From assembly GCA_024643345.1 (NCBI GenBank), contig JAHENB010000006.1:53729-117728 (forward strand): a stretch of 64,000 bases of DNA. The letters are read 5' to 3'. The notes beneath the pieces were generated by a model. That model was not told the DNA's origin and did not search any database. It worked only from the letters and a program-made list of their open reading frames with translations. Within the stretch, counting starts at the first letter, position 1, and each line of letters opens with the position of its first letter. Source of the DNA: Maribacter sp. GTDB taxonomy: Bacteria > Bacteroidota > Bacteroidia > Flavobacteriales > Flavobacteriaceae. A program made the translations under genes and the position numbers. Below are positions 18,106-26,903 of this stretch, piece after piece.

Positions 18106-19545
18106 ATGGCAGTAATTACAGAGGCTTCTTTTTTTAAAATCTTAACCGATAATTTTCCGCACGTCCCAACCGCAAAACAAACGGGTGCCCTCAGCTTAAT
18201 GGCCAAATTTCTCCTTTCGGCCGAAAAAGATCAAATTTATCTTTTAAAGGGATTTGCGGGGACCGGCAAAACCACTATTGTGGGTACCATAGTCACCAAC
18301 TTATGGCATACGAAATTAAAGGCTGTGCTTATGGCACCGACCGGAAGGGCGGCCAAAGTCATGTCGAGCTATGCAAGTACACAGGCATTTACGATCCACA
18401 GAAAAATATATTTTCCCAAAAAACAGCGTGGTGGAGCGATACAGTTTGTCCTGGCGCCCAACAAACATAGGGATACCGTTTTTATTGTGGATGAAGCTTC
18501 CATGATTCCGGATACCCCAACAGATTCTAAATTAATGGATAACGGATCTTTGCTTGATGATCTGCTAATGTTCGTTCATTCCGGCCACAACTGCAAATTG
18601 ATATTGATTGGTGACACTGCCCAATTACCTCCGGTGCACCTAGAATTGAGCCCGGCGTTGGATGAGGAAAAATTGTCCCTGAACTACAACAAAAAAGTGA
18701 TACTATTGGAATTGGACGAGGTGGTCCGTCAAGCCGAAGATTCGGGAATATTGATGAATGCCACCAATTTAAGGGCACAGCTTCAAGGCAGCTATTATGA
18801 AGACTTTCGTTTTAACGTCGATCCGTATAATGATATCGTACGCTTGGTGGAGGGGAATGAAATTTTGGAAGCCATTGAAAGTTCCTATGCTGAAAACGGA
18901 AAGGAAGAAACGACCATCATCGTTCGCTCCAACAAAAGGGCCAATCTGTACAATGAAAATATTCGGAGTCGTATCTTATTTCTGGAAAACGAGATTGCAG
19001 TTGGCGATTTTATGATGGTGGTCAAGAACAATTATTTTTGGTTGGAACCCAATACCGAAGCCGGATTTATCGCCAATGGGGATATCATAGAGATTTTGGA
19101 AATTTTTTCCATCAAATCGCTATATACCTTCAAATTTGCGGAGGTGAAGGTGAAAATGGTCGATTATCCAACGCAGAAACCGTTCGAGACCGTATTGCTA
19201 TTGGACACCATAAAAGCGGAAGCCCCATCACTGCCCTACGAAGATGCCAATCGTTTGTACCAAGAAGTGATGAAAGATTATGAGGAGGTCACTTCGAAGT
19301 ACAAGAAGTTTTTAGCTGTAAAAGGGAACAGGTATTTTAATGCGTTGCAGGTGAAGTTCTCTTATGCCATTACCTGCCATAAATCACAGGGAGGTCAGTG
19401 GGATACCGTTTTTGTGGAACAGCCCTATTTGCCAAACGGTATTGACAAGGAATACTTGCGTTGGCTCTATACCGCTGTCACGAGGGCAAGAAGAAAACTT
19501 TACCTCATTGGATTTAAGAGCGATTTTTTTCTTGGTTCGGAATAG
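18106..19545 (+). CDS. RecD-like ATP-dependent DNA helicase
   Basis: A 479-residue superfamily 1B helicase of the short RecD-like type with no RecB or RecC partner nearby. Walker A GFAGTGKTT is at residues 49-57, Walker B is FIVDEASM, motif III is ILIGDTAQLPPV, and the C-terminal UvrD-like region has YAITCHKSQGGQWDTVFVE and motif VI WLYTAVTRARRKLYLIG. The start follows a weak -7-like TATCTTTA at 18092. A role in repair or R-loop processing is a family inference. Confidence 0.93.
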   Translation: MAVITEASFFKILTDNFPHVPTAKQTGALSLMAKFLLSAEKDQIYLLKGFAGTGKTTIVGTIVTNLWHTKLKAVLMAPTGRAAKVMSSYASTQAFTIHRKIYFPKKQRGGAIQFVLAPNKHRDTVFIVDEASMIPDTPTDSKLMDNGSLLDDLLMFVHSGHNCKLILIGDTAQLPPVHLELSPALDEEKLSLNYNKKVILLELDEVVRQAEDSGILMNATNLRAQLQGSYYEDFRFNVDPYNDIVRLVEGNEILEAIESSYAENGKEETTIIVRSNKRANLYNENIRSRILFLENEIAVGDFMMVVKNNYFWLEPNTEAGFIANGDIIEILEIFSIKSLYTFKFAEVKVKMVDYPTQKPFETVLLLDTIKAEAPSLPYEDANRLYQEVMKDYEEVTSKYKKFLAVKGNRYFNALQVKFSYAITCHKSQGGQWDTVFVEQPYLPNGIDKEYLRWLYTAVTRARRKLYLIGFKSDFFLGSE

Positions 19546-19698
19546 ATTAAATTCGTTTTGGATACGATTTGAAGCCGGCGTCCCAAATTGAAAGTCCCTA
19601 ATGAAGTCTCAAAGGATATTTTTAATATGGATGTATTGGAGAAACCGAACATTTTGATCCCATGATCCAAAATAAACCAAGATTCAAAAAAATCAACA

Positions 19699-20265
19699 AT
19701 GACCTCTGAGACCATCATAAGTATTTTTTTGGGCATTGGATTGGCTGCTTCCGTGGGTTTTCGGATTTTTTTACCCTTGTTTGCCCTCAGTTTGGCTTCT
19801 TATTTCAATGTTTGGGAATTAAATGAAAGCTGGCAATGGATTGGAAGTATGGCCGCTCTCATTACCTTTGGCGTTGCCACTTTGTTTGAGTTATTCGCTT
19901 ATTTCATACCTTTTGTGGATAATTTGCTCGATAGTTTTGCTGTACCTTTGGCGGCAATTGCCGGTACGGCCGTGATGGTTTCAACCGTTGCCGATTTAGA
20001 CCCCTTGGTTACTTGGTCGCTGGCCATAATAGCAGGAGGTGGTACCGCTACGGCCATAAAAGGGGCAGGGGCAACCGGAAGACTGGCATCAACAGTCTCT
20101 ACCGGTGGGGTCGGCAACCCTGTGGTATCGACCGTTGAAACCGGAACCGCTATAGTAGTGACCACCGCTTCCATATTTTTTCCCATTTTGGCCGCGGTAT
20201 TGGTCATCATTATATTGTTCATCATTTTCAGGGTATATTATATGCTCAGACCGAGAAAAAAGTAA
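19699..20265 (+). CDS. DUF4126 family membrane protein
   Basis: A 188-residue integral membrane protein with about five hydrophobic segments, including ISIFLGIGLAASVGFRIFLP and the C-terminal FPILAAVLVIIILFIIFRVYYML. The glycine-, alanine- and threonine-rich middle (IIAGGGTATAIKGAGATGRL, then VSTGGVGNPVVSTVETG) is characteristic of DUF4126. Function unknown. kdsB begins 20 bases after the stop, so the two may be cotranscribed. Confidence 0.88.
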   Translation: MTSETIISIFLGIGLAASVGFRIFLPLFALSLASYFNVWELNESWQWIGSMAALITFGVATLFELFAYFIPFVDNLLDSFAVPLAAIAGTAVMVSTVADLDPLVTWSLAIIAGGGTATAIKGAGATGRLASTVSTGGVGNPVVSTVETGTAIVVTTASIFFPILAAVLVIIILFIIFRVYYMLRPRKK

Positions 20266-20285
20266 TAAAGTAAATCAATACAAAG

Positions 20286-21017
20286 GTGAAGATCATTGCA
20301 ATGATTCCCGCAAGATATGCGGCCTCCAGGTTTCCGGCAAAATTGATGCAGGACCTTGGGGGTAAACCCGTAATCGTAAGAACCTATGAGGCCGCTGTGA
20401 ACACACAGCTTTTTGAGGCGGTTTATGTGGTTACCGATAGTCAGCTTATTTTTGATACTATTGTTGAAGCAGGGGGCAAAGCCATTATGAGCATCAAAGA
20501 ACACGAATGTGGAAGTGATCGCATCGCGGAAGCCGTGAGCGATATGGATATAGACATCGTTGTCAATGTGCAAGGCGATGAGCCCTTCACGGAAAGGGAA
20601 AGTCTGTCTAGTGTTCTGGAGGTATTTTCACATGATGAAAAAAAAGAAATCGATTTGGCCTCCTTAATGGTCAAAATCACTGACTGGGATGAGATCAATA
20701 ATCCCAATACGGTGAAAGTTGTGGTAGATCACCGTAATTTTGCGCTTTATTTTTCTAGGGCTCCAATACCTTATCCTAGGGCAAAAGATCATGAAGCAAC
20801 CCGTTATTATAAACATAAAGGGATTTACGCTTTCAGAAAACGTGCACTGATGGATTTTCAGCGCTTGCCCATGCGATCTTTGGAAGCAACCGAGAAAATT
20901 GAGGCCATTCGGTACCTTGAGTACGGGAAAAAAATAAAAATGGTGGAAACCGATGTTAGCGGGATTGAAATTGATACCCCCGAGGACCTTGAAAGAGCAA
21001 AGAAGGTATGGAAGTAG
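20286..21017 (+). CDS. kdsB: Kdo (or 8-amino-Kdo) cytidylyltransferase
   Basis: A 243-residue sugar nucleotidyltransferase that activates Kdo with CTP for transfer onto lipid A. The nucleotide-binding N-terminus [18 protein letters not shown] and the VNVQGDEPF motif are clear. The start is GTG, giving (V/M)[10 protein letters not shown]; no ATG is available without losing the conserved strand. The HAD gene overlaps its end by 10 bases. Because a KdnB-like dehydrogenase lies two genes downstream, its real substrate may be 8-amino-Kdo, as shown for the enzyme of Shewanella. Confidence 0.96.
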   Translation: MKIIAMIPARYAASRFPAKLMQDLGGKPVIVRTYEAAVNTQLFEAVYVVTDSQLIFDTIVEAGGKAIMSIKEHECGSDRIAEAVSDMDIDIVVNVQGDEPFTERESLSSVLEVFSHDEKKEIDLASLMVKITDWDEINNPNTVKVVVDHRNFALYFSRAPIPYPRAKDHEATRYYKHKGIYAFRKRALMDFQRLPMRSLEATEKIEAIRYLEYGKKIKMVETDVSGIEIDTPEDLERAKKVWK

Positions 21018-21706
21018 ATTTTTCAAATATCAAAGTGATCGGTTTTGACGCAGATGATACGCTGTGGGTGAATGAGACCTATTTTCGGGATGCCGAAGAA
21101 CAGTTCGCTTCCCTGCTTGAAAACTATGAGACCAAGAACAAAATAGATCAAGAGCTCTTTAGAATGGAAATGAACAACCTCGATTTATATGGTTACGGTA
21201 TCAAAGGATTTATGCTCTCCATGATCGAGTCGGCCATGGAATTATCGAATAATCAGGTTTCACAAGCAACGCTTTCCCAAATCCTGACGCTCGGTAAAAA
21301 TATGATATCCCACCCAGTGGAATTATTGGAGGGCGTAAAAGAGGTTTTGGACGTACTCGCGCGGCAATATAGACTGATCGTTTTGACCAAGGGCGATCTC
21401 TTAGATCAAGAACGCAAATTGGAACGCTCCGGTTTGTCCGAATACTTTCACCATGTGGAGGTATTGAGCGACAAAAAGGAAACCAATTACCAAAACCTGT
21501 TGGATCATTTAGAAATTGACGTCAAGGAGTTTTTGATGATAGGGAATTCTTTGCGATCTGACATATTGCCCATTCTTAATATCGGGGCTCAAGCAGTTCA
21601 TGTTCCCTTTCACACCACTTGGAAACATGAAATTGTTTCAGAGGTTGATGAAAACCATCAATATTTGACTTTAAACGGTTTAAAACAAGTGCTTGATTAT
21701 TTGTAA
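21008..21706 (+). CDS. HAD-family hydrolase
   Basis: A 232-residue haloacid-dehalogenase-type phosphatase. Motif I is FDADDTLW near residue 15, motif II IVLTKGD near 120, and motif IV is [11 protein letters not shown] near 177, with a lysine in [10 protein letters not shown] helical cap between motifs I and II marks it as a class I (YjjG-like) member, not the small tetrameric KdsC. It overlaps kdsB by 10 bases and precedes kdnB by 8, so it may act in the same nucleotide-sugar pathway, but the substrate cannot be read from sequence. Confidence 0.9.
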   Translation: MEVDFSNIKVIGFDADDTLWVNETYFRDAEEQFASLLENYETKNKIDQELFRMEMNNLDLYGYGIKGFMLSMIESAMELSNNQVSQATLSQILTLGKNMISHPVELLEGVKEVLDVLARQYRLIVLTKGDLLDQERKLERSGLSEYFHHVEVLSDKKETNYQNLLDHLEIDVKEFLMIGNSLRSDILPILNIGAQAVHVPFHTTWKHEIVSEVDENHQYLTLNGLKQVLDYL

Positions 21707-21714
21707 TCGCAATT

Positions 21715-22842
21715 ATGGAAATAAAAAAAGAAATACGATTGAAAGAAAGTATAAAAGGGCAAACTGCCAATTACAAAAATTTTCCAATGGTCCCCCGGGT
21801 GATATATGGCCGGGGCAGTTTTGATCAATTGGGGGCATTATTGATGCCAATACGCAAAAATGCCGATGCGCCGTGTATTTTCCTTGTAGATGATATTTTT
21901 GAAGGGACGCCTTTGGCCGACAGGATTCCTTTGATTTTCAACGACCAGGTCATTTTTATATCGGCAGAGGAAGAACCGAAGACCGTTCAGGTCGATGTCC
22001 TTGTTGCGAATATCAAGAACGGTTTTACCGAACTGCCCTCGGCGATCATTGGTATCGGTGGGGGTACCTTGCTCGATTTGTCAAAGGCGGTGTCCATAAT
22101 GCTGACCAATATCGGAAGTGCCTCAGAATACCAGGGTTGGGACCTGGTACAGCAAGCAGCGGTTTACCACTTGGGGATACCCACGATCAGCGGAACGGGG
22201 GCTGAAGTCTCTCGCACTGCGGTACTTTTGGGGCCTGACAAGAAATTGGGCATCAATTCGGATCATACCGTTTTCGACCAGGTACTACTCGACCCAGAGC
22301 TTACAAAAGGGGTAAGCAAGGAACAATGGTTTTATACGGGAATGGACTGTTTCATTCATTGTATCGAGTCCTTGGAGGGCACTTACCTCAATGCCTTCAG
22401 CCAAACCTATGGAGAAAAAGCCTTGGATTTGTGCAAAGAAGTGTTTCTGGGCAATTTGTCCCCTTTGGAATCACGGGAGAAATTGATGATGGCCTCATGG
22501 CACGGCGGAATGAGCATTGCCTATTCACAGGTAGGTGTGGCCCATGCCCTGAGCTATGGCCTTTCTTATTTATTGGGAGTAAAACATGGAATTGGTAATT
22601 GTTTGGTTTTCGAACATTTGCAGGAGTTCTATCCAGAAGGTGTGATGTTGTTCAATAAAATGAAACAACGGCATGGTATTGAACTGCCCCAAGGTATTTG
22701 TGCCGATCTTACCGAGGATGATTTTGATATCATGATCAAAGTAGCCTTGGGAATGGGTCCCCTTTGGGAAAACGCACTGGGAAAGGAATGGAGAAAGACC
22801 ATCACACCCCAGAAATTGAGGTCTATTTATCAAAAGATTTAA
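21715..22842 (+). CDS. kdnB: KdnB-like 3-deoxy-D-manno-octulosonate 8-oxidase
   Basis: A 375-residue iron-type alcohol dehydrogenase. NAD-binding GIGGGTLLDLSKA is at residues 113-125, and metal ligands are Asp211 and His215 (MDCFIH), His277 (VAHALSY) and His291 (KHGIGN). The run YHLGIPTISGTGAEVSRTAV followed by GMDCFIHCIESLEGTYLNAF closely recalls KdnB, which oxidises C8 of Kdo so that the aminotransferase KdnA can install an amino group. Linkage to kdsB two genes upstream supports this. kdnA is not in the window. The alternative is a general butanol-type dehydrogenase, which I think less likely. Confidence 0.85.
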   Translation: MEIKKEIRLKESIKGQTANYKNFPMVPRVIYGRGSFDQLGALLMPIRKNADAPCIFLVDDIFEGTPLADRIPLIFNDQVIFISAEEEPKTVQVDVLVANIKNGFTELPSAIIGIGGGTLLDLSKAVSIMLTNIGSASEYQGWDLVQQAAVYHLGIPTISGTGAEVSRTAVLLGPDKKLGINSDHTVFDQVLLDPELTKGVSKEQWFYTGMDCFIHCIESLEGTYLNAFSQTYGEKALDLCKEVFLGNLSPLESREKLMMASWHGGMSIAYSQVGVAHALSYGLSYLLGVKHGIGNCLVFEHLQEFYPEGVMLFNKMKQRHGIELPQGICADLTEDDFDIMIKVALGMGPLWENALGKEWRKTITPQKLRSIYQKI

Positions 22843-22941
22843 CCGGCATCGTACGCTGCATATTGATGTAGAATACCATTTCCAATAATTGTCAATTATT
22901 TTGGATAGGCATTATTAATTTGAAATACATACTCCAACCGC

Positions 22942-23481
22942 ATGCTAATATTCGCAAAGTTCCTCTATTTTAAAATCATGGGTTGGACCATCGTGGGAGA
23001 CCTGCCCCGGCACCTTAAAAAGTATGTCATCATTGTGGTGCCCCATACAAGCTGGGTCGACTTTTTTCTGGGACTCGTGGTGAGAAAGGTCCTGAACGAA
23101 AAGATCAATTATATAGGAAAAAAAAGCCTGTTCGACCCTCCCTTCGGTTGGTTTTTCCGATGGATGGGTGGGGCACCCATAGATCGCAGCAAGAGCAGCG
23201 ATACGGTTAGCGCCACGGCCAAAATATTTGAGAATAGGAAAGCATTCAGATTGGCCCTATCGCCCGAAGGGACACGCAAAAAGGTACAGCAATGGAAGAC
23301 CGGGTTTTACTATATATCAAAAGCGGCACAAGTGCCCATTGTGATGGTGGCATTCGATTATGGAAAAAAACAGGTAAAAATTTCGGAACCCCAATATCCC
23401 ACCGATACAATGGAAGCCGATTTCAAAAGCTATCATCAGTTCTTTAAAGGGGTCGTGGGCAAAATCCCGGAATACACCTAA
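22942..23481 (+). CDS. lysophospholipid acyltransferase family protein
   Basis: A 179-residue PlsC-like acyltransferase, shorter than housekeeping PlsC (about 240). The catalytic HX4D motif is PHTSWVDFF near residue 35, motif II is GGAPIDRSKS and motif III LSPEGTRKK. A hydrophobic strand-helix (KYVIIVVP) precedes the active site; there is no long N-terminal membrane anchor. Likely acceptor: a lysophospholipid or an aminolipid; not determined by sequence. Stands 99 bases after kdnB, where I see no exact promoter. Confidence 0.88.
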   Translation: MLIFAKFLYFKIMGWTIVGDLPRHLKKYVIIVVPHTSWVDFFLGLVVRKVLNEKINYIGKKSLFDPPFGWFFRWMGGAPIDRSKSSDTVSATAKIFENRKAFRLALSPEGTRKKVQQWKTGFYYISKAAQVPIVMVAFDYGKKQVKISEPQYPTDTMEADFKSYHQFFKGVVGKIPEYT

Positions 23482-23639
23482 ACCCTTACCAACTCAAAAC
23501 TGATGCCGCAGGTTTCAAAAGTGCCATCGTTGTCAAAATCATATTCTCCTGATTCGAAGCCTCCGTTGAGGGTGAACACAGTTTCATTGAGCGTTGCCCA
23601 GAAGGGTGTTCCAGTGCCCAATTGATCATGGAACGACTG
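23478..23639 (-). pseudogene. possible C-terminal gene remnant, about 53 codons
   Basis: On the minus strand this frame reads QSFHDQLGTGTPFWATLNE, then VFTLNGGFESGEYDF, then DNDGTFETCGISFELVRV and a stop. Composition and the patterned glycine, aromatic and acidic residues look like a genuine beta-rich C-terminus, but an in-frame TAA sits just upstream at 23640-23642, the frame contains no ATG, and yebC begins to end only 45 bases further on. I read it as the surviving tail of a gene whose 5' part was lost. It could also be chance coding in an intergenic region. Confidence 0.35.
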
Positions 23640-23684
23640 TTATGAAATGATCTGGATCATTTTGGAAGTATCCGATTCAAAAGA

Positions 23685-24395
23685 TCACTCCTGCATGGTA
23701 TGGTATACGTTTTGGACATCATCGTCCTCTTCGATCTTTTCCAATAGTTTTTCCACATCTGCCACCTCTTCTTCGGATAGGGTTTTGGTCACTTGGGGGA
23801 TGCGTTCGAAACCGGAGGAAAGGATCTCTATATCACGGTTTTCGAGCTCTTTCTGAATGGCACCAAAACTTTCGAAGGGGGCATAGATCAAGATGCCGTC
23901 ATCATCCACGAACACCTCTTCCGCACCAAAATCGATCAGTTCCAGTTCCAGCTCCTCGGGATCGATCCCTTCCGCCGGAATTCTAAAGTTGCAGGTATGG
24001 TCGAACATGAACTCCACCGATCCGGAAGTGCCCAAACTGCCATTACATTTATTGAAATAACTTCTGATATTGGCAACCGTTCTTGTATTGTTGTCGGTCG
24101 CGGTTTCGATCAATATCGCAATCCCATGCGGGGCATAACCCTCAAAAAGCACCTCTTTAAAATCGCCCAAACTTTTGTCAGAGGCCCTTTTAATGGCACG
24201 TTCCACATTGTCCTTTGGCATGTTCACCGCCTTGGCATTTTGGATGACCGCGCGCAACCGGGCATTGGATCCGGGATCTGGCCCTCCCTCCTTAACGGCC
24301 ATCACGATGTCTTTTCCAATACGTGTAAACGCTTTGGACATTGCCGACCATCGTTTCATCTTGCGTGCCTTCCTAAACTCAAATGCTCTTCCCAT
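23685..24395 (-). CDS. yebC: YebC/PmpR family regulatory protein
   Basis: A 236-residue protein of the YebC/PmpR/TACO1 family. The N-terminus MGRAFEFRKARKMKRWSAMS is the Bacteroidota variant of the usual MAGHSKW start; the block NARLRAVIQNAKAVNMPKDN followed by VERAIKRA, and EGYAPHGIAILIE, are diagnostic. Members have been described as transcription regulators and, more recently, as factors that help ribosomes through difficult proline stretches. Ends ELENRDIEILSSGFERIPQ... region as in relatives. Monocistronic by appearance. Confidence 0.95.
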   Translation of the reverse strand: MGRAFEFRKARKMKRWSAMSKAFTRIGKDIVMAVKEGGPDPGSNARLRAVIQNAKAVNMPKDNVERAIKRASDKSLGDFKEVLFEGYAPHGIAILIETATDNNTRTVANIRSYFNKCNGSLGTSGSVEFMFDHTCNFRIPAEGIDPEELELELIDFGAEEVFVDDDGILIYAPFESFGAIQKELENRDIEILSSGFERIPQVTKTLSEEEVADVEKLLEKIEEDDDVQNVYHTMQE

Positions 24396-24534
24396 TTATC
24401 CGCTTTTCTAAAAGTTGAAATCCCCCAAATTTAAAGATAAAAAATACCAAAAACCAAGCAACCAATTCCATTACGCTGCATTTAAAAAACGGAGACCATT
24501 TTATATCAGTCCACGCCCTTGCCCAAGTGTGCGT

Positions 24535-24822
24535 TCATTCGGCCTCAATAATCTTTTCGATCGTACGGGCCAGTTTGAAATCTTTGTCGGTCACCCCTGC
24601 TGCGTCATGGGTGTTCAGACGAATGTTCAAGGAATTATATACGTTGCTCCAGTCGGGGTGATGGTTTTGTGCCTCGCATTCAAAGGCGATACGGGTCATG
24701 GTGGCAAATGCCTCCTTGAAATTTGAAAATTGGAAGGAGGTTTCAATGGCGCCGTCAACGTATTCCCAACCTTCCAATGCATTGAGCCGTTCTTCGATTT
24801 CTACTATTGATAGTTTTTCCAT
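24535..24822 (-). CDS. phhB: 4a-hydroxytetrahydrobiopterin dehydratase
   Basis: A 95-residue pterin-4a-carbinolamine dehydratase, which recycles the pterin cofactor of aromatic amino acid hydroxylases. The signature ECEAQNHHPDWSNVYN contains the catalytic histidines, and LNTHDAAGVTDKDFKLA completes the fold. Length is standard. No phenylalanine hydroxylase gene is in this window. The neighbour downstream (epimerase-like) starts on the same strand far enough away (its gene ends at 25682 upstream) that cotranscription is possible but not shown. Confidence 0.94.
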   Translation of the reverse strand: MEKLSIVEIEERLNALEGWEYVDGAIETSFQFSNFKEAFATMTRIAFECEAQNHHPDWSNVYNSLNIRLNTHDAAGVTDKDFKLARTIEKIIEAE

Positions 24823-24854
24823 GGAAAAAGAGTTTTAGCAAAGGTAAACAAAGC

Positions 24855-25682
24855 TCATTTGAGAATATGCTGGTCAATAATTTCCTGATAGCTTACCTGA
24901 AGGTTTTTGGGCAGTTTGTTTTCTTTAGGCAATACCGCCAGATAGCGTTCTTCATTGGTGGTATAGACCCGTTTGTAGATCGGACTGAAGTTTCCGATCC
25001 GTTCCATCACTTCCTTGATAAAATCATCATGGTGTACCAAGTCGTAGCTGCCCAAATGAAAAATACCACTTTTGTTTCGATTGATCAGATAATGTAACTG
25101 CTGGGTGAATTTATCATCATTGGTAACGTTCATTACCAGATTGGGGAACACTTCTATGGGCAGGTTTTGCTGCACGTTACTTTTGATTTCCTTTATTCTC
25201 GGCGATTGGTTTCCGAATACCATTGGCAGTCTCAGAATGCCCATTTTCCTCTTTGGCAACCTTAGCAACATATTTTCGATCTTTATTTTCAATCGACCAT
25301 ATATGCTTTCCGAAAGCGTCTTGTCGAACTCATAGGAAGGGTATTTGCTATAGGCATCGAAGACATTGGCCGAAGAGAGAAAATAGATCCTGCAATCATT
25401 TTCCCAAACGTACTCTAAAATGTGCTGGTGCGCCTGTATCTGTGCCGCAAAATTGCCCCTAAGTGCCGAGATGATGATTTGAGGGCGTACCTTTTCCAGT
25501 ATTTGGAAAATATCGTCTTCCCCCATATCATATTGCAAAAACTGTTGATTGTCACCAAAACCCTTTTTGGCCGAAAAGTAAGTGCCGTAGGTATCATAGT
25601 AGGCGCGCAGTTCTTTATAAAGGGCATTTCCCAAAAATCCACTTCCTCCTAAAATCAATATTTTATTAGATCCTTCCAGCAC
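24855..25682 (-). CDS. NAD-dependent epimerase/dehydratase, RmlD-like
   Basis: A 275-residue short-chain dehydrogenase of the extended type. The Rossmann motif ILILGGSGFLGNALYKEL is at residues 8-25; IYFLSSANVFDAYS supplies the serine region, and ESIYGRLKIKIENMLL holds the catalytic tyrosine-lysine pair in the order YGRLK, close to the YxxxK motif. This matches dTDP-4-dehydrorhamnose reductase-like enzymes. The start is 26 bases after the gcvT stop and its end 32 bases before phhB, so gcvT, this gene and phhB may form one unit. Substrate unknown. Confidence 0.85.
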   Translation of the reverse strand: MLEGSNKILILGGSGFLGNALYKELRAYYDTYGTYFSAKKGFGDNQQFLQYDMGEDDIFQILEKVRPQIIISALRGNFAAQIQAHQHILEYVWENDCRIYFLSSANVFDAYSKYPSYEFDKTLSESIYGRLKIKIENMLLRLPKRKMGILRLPMVFGNQSPRIKEIKSNVQQNLPIEVFPNLVMNVTNDDKFTQQLHYLINRNKSGIFHLGSYDLVHHDDFIKEVMERIGNFSPIYKRVYTTNEERYLAVLPKENKLPKNLQVSYQEIIDQHILK

Positions 25683-25708
25683 TTCGTTTTCCTTTTCCTA
25701 GCGGAGGT

Positions 25709-26794
25709 TCAGCCTTTATAAAAGGGTAGTTTTACCACTACCGCGGGCACTGCGTTTTTCCGTATCCGAATCCCAATTTTACTTCCTACTTCCGAAAATT
25801 CTACGGGCACATAGCCGAGCCCAATTCCTTTGCCCAAGCTGGGCGACATGGTACCTGAAGTAACCGCCCCAATTGGGTTGCCAGAACCATCCAATATTTC
25901 ATAATCATGCCTGGGTATTCCCCTTTCTTCCAGTTCGAAAGCGACCAGCTTTCTATTGGGCCCCATTTCCTTTTCTTTGGCAAGTGCCTTACTGTTCACA
26001 AAATCTTTGGTAAACTTTGTTATCCATCCAAGTCCTGCTTCTATAGGGGATGTATCATCGTTGATGTCATTGCCATAAAGACAGTATCCCATCTCCAAAC
26101 GCAAAGTATCACGGGCGGCCAGACCTATGGGCTTGATGCCGAAATCTGCCCCGGCCTCAAAAACCTTGTCCCAGATCTGTTGTACTTCCTCATTTTTGCA
26201 ATAGATTTCAAATCCACCTGAACCCGTATATCCCGTAGCGGAAATGATCACATAATCGATTCCTGCAAAATCGGAGACCACAAAATGATAAAATCCAATA
26301 CCCGAAAGGTCTACCGTGGTGAGCTTTTGCATGGCTTCCACCGCTTTGGGCCCTTGAATGGCCAAAAGGGAATATTGCTCCGAAATGTTTCTCATATCGG
26401 CACCATAATCGATATTGTACTTCGATATGTGGGCCCAATCTTTTTCAATATTGGAGGCGTTGACCACCAACAAATATTGCGCTTCTTTGATCCGGTACAC
26501 GATAAGGTCATCGACAATGCCCCCTGTTTCGTTGGGGAGACAACTATATTGTGCCCTGCCAAGAGTGAGTTTTGATGCGTCATTGGAGGTTACTTTCTGG
26601 ATAAGGTCGAGCGCCCTTGGACCGGAAATTAAAAACTCTCCCATATGGGAGACATCAAATACCCCCACTCCTTTTCGAACGGTTTCATGTTCAATGTTCA
26701 CCCCTTCGTAGGAAACAGGCATGTTATAACCGGCAAATGGAACCATTTTGGCGCCCAATGCTTCATGGGTCTTGGTAAGGGCTGTATTTTTCAT
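25709..26794 (-). CDS. gcvT: glycine cleavage system aminomethyltransferase (T protein)
   Basis: A 361-residue folate-dependent aminomethyltransferase that releases ammonia and methylene-THF from the aminomethyl-lipoyl H protein. Landmarks: N-terminal [45 protein letters not shown], and [15 protein letters not shown], with [14 protein letters not shown] holding the folate-site residues. The genes for H and P proteins are not in the window. I looked for a glycine riboswitch in the 109 bases upstream and saw none. Confidence 0.97.
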   Translation of the reverse strand: MKNTALTKTHEALGAKMVPFAGYNMPVSYEGVNIEHETVRKGVGVFDVSHMGEFLISGPRALDLIQKVTSNDASKLTLGRAQYSCLPNETGGIVDDLIVYRIKEAQYLLVVNASNIEKDWAHISKYNIDYGADMRNISEQYSLLAIQGPKAVEAMQKLTTVDLSGIGFYHFVVSDFAGIDYVIISATGYTGSGGFEIYCKNEEVQQIWDKVFEAGADFGIKPIGLAARDTLRLEMGYCLYGNDINDDTSPIEAGLGWITKFTKDFVNSKALAKEKEMGPNRKLVAFELEERGIPRHDYEILDGSGNPIGAVTSGTMSPSLGKGIGLGYVPVEFSEVGSKIGIRIRKNAVPAVVVKLPFYKG

Positions 26795-26903
26795 TGTTTG
26801 TTGAAATTTGCTGGCAAAGCTATTGAATTATCCAGCGAATGGAACGGCCCATCAACTGATATTTTGCACAAATTGGTGTTAATTGCCATTGAGATTCCTC
26901 AGG

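Noticed and set aside
23793..24434. 213-codon plus-strand frame opposite yebC
   Set aside because: Shadow of yebC, which has a full family match.
26795..26903. Glycine riboswitch upstream of gcvT
   Set aside because: The region lacks the conserved core and is too short for the usual tandem form.
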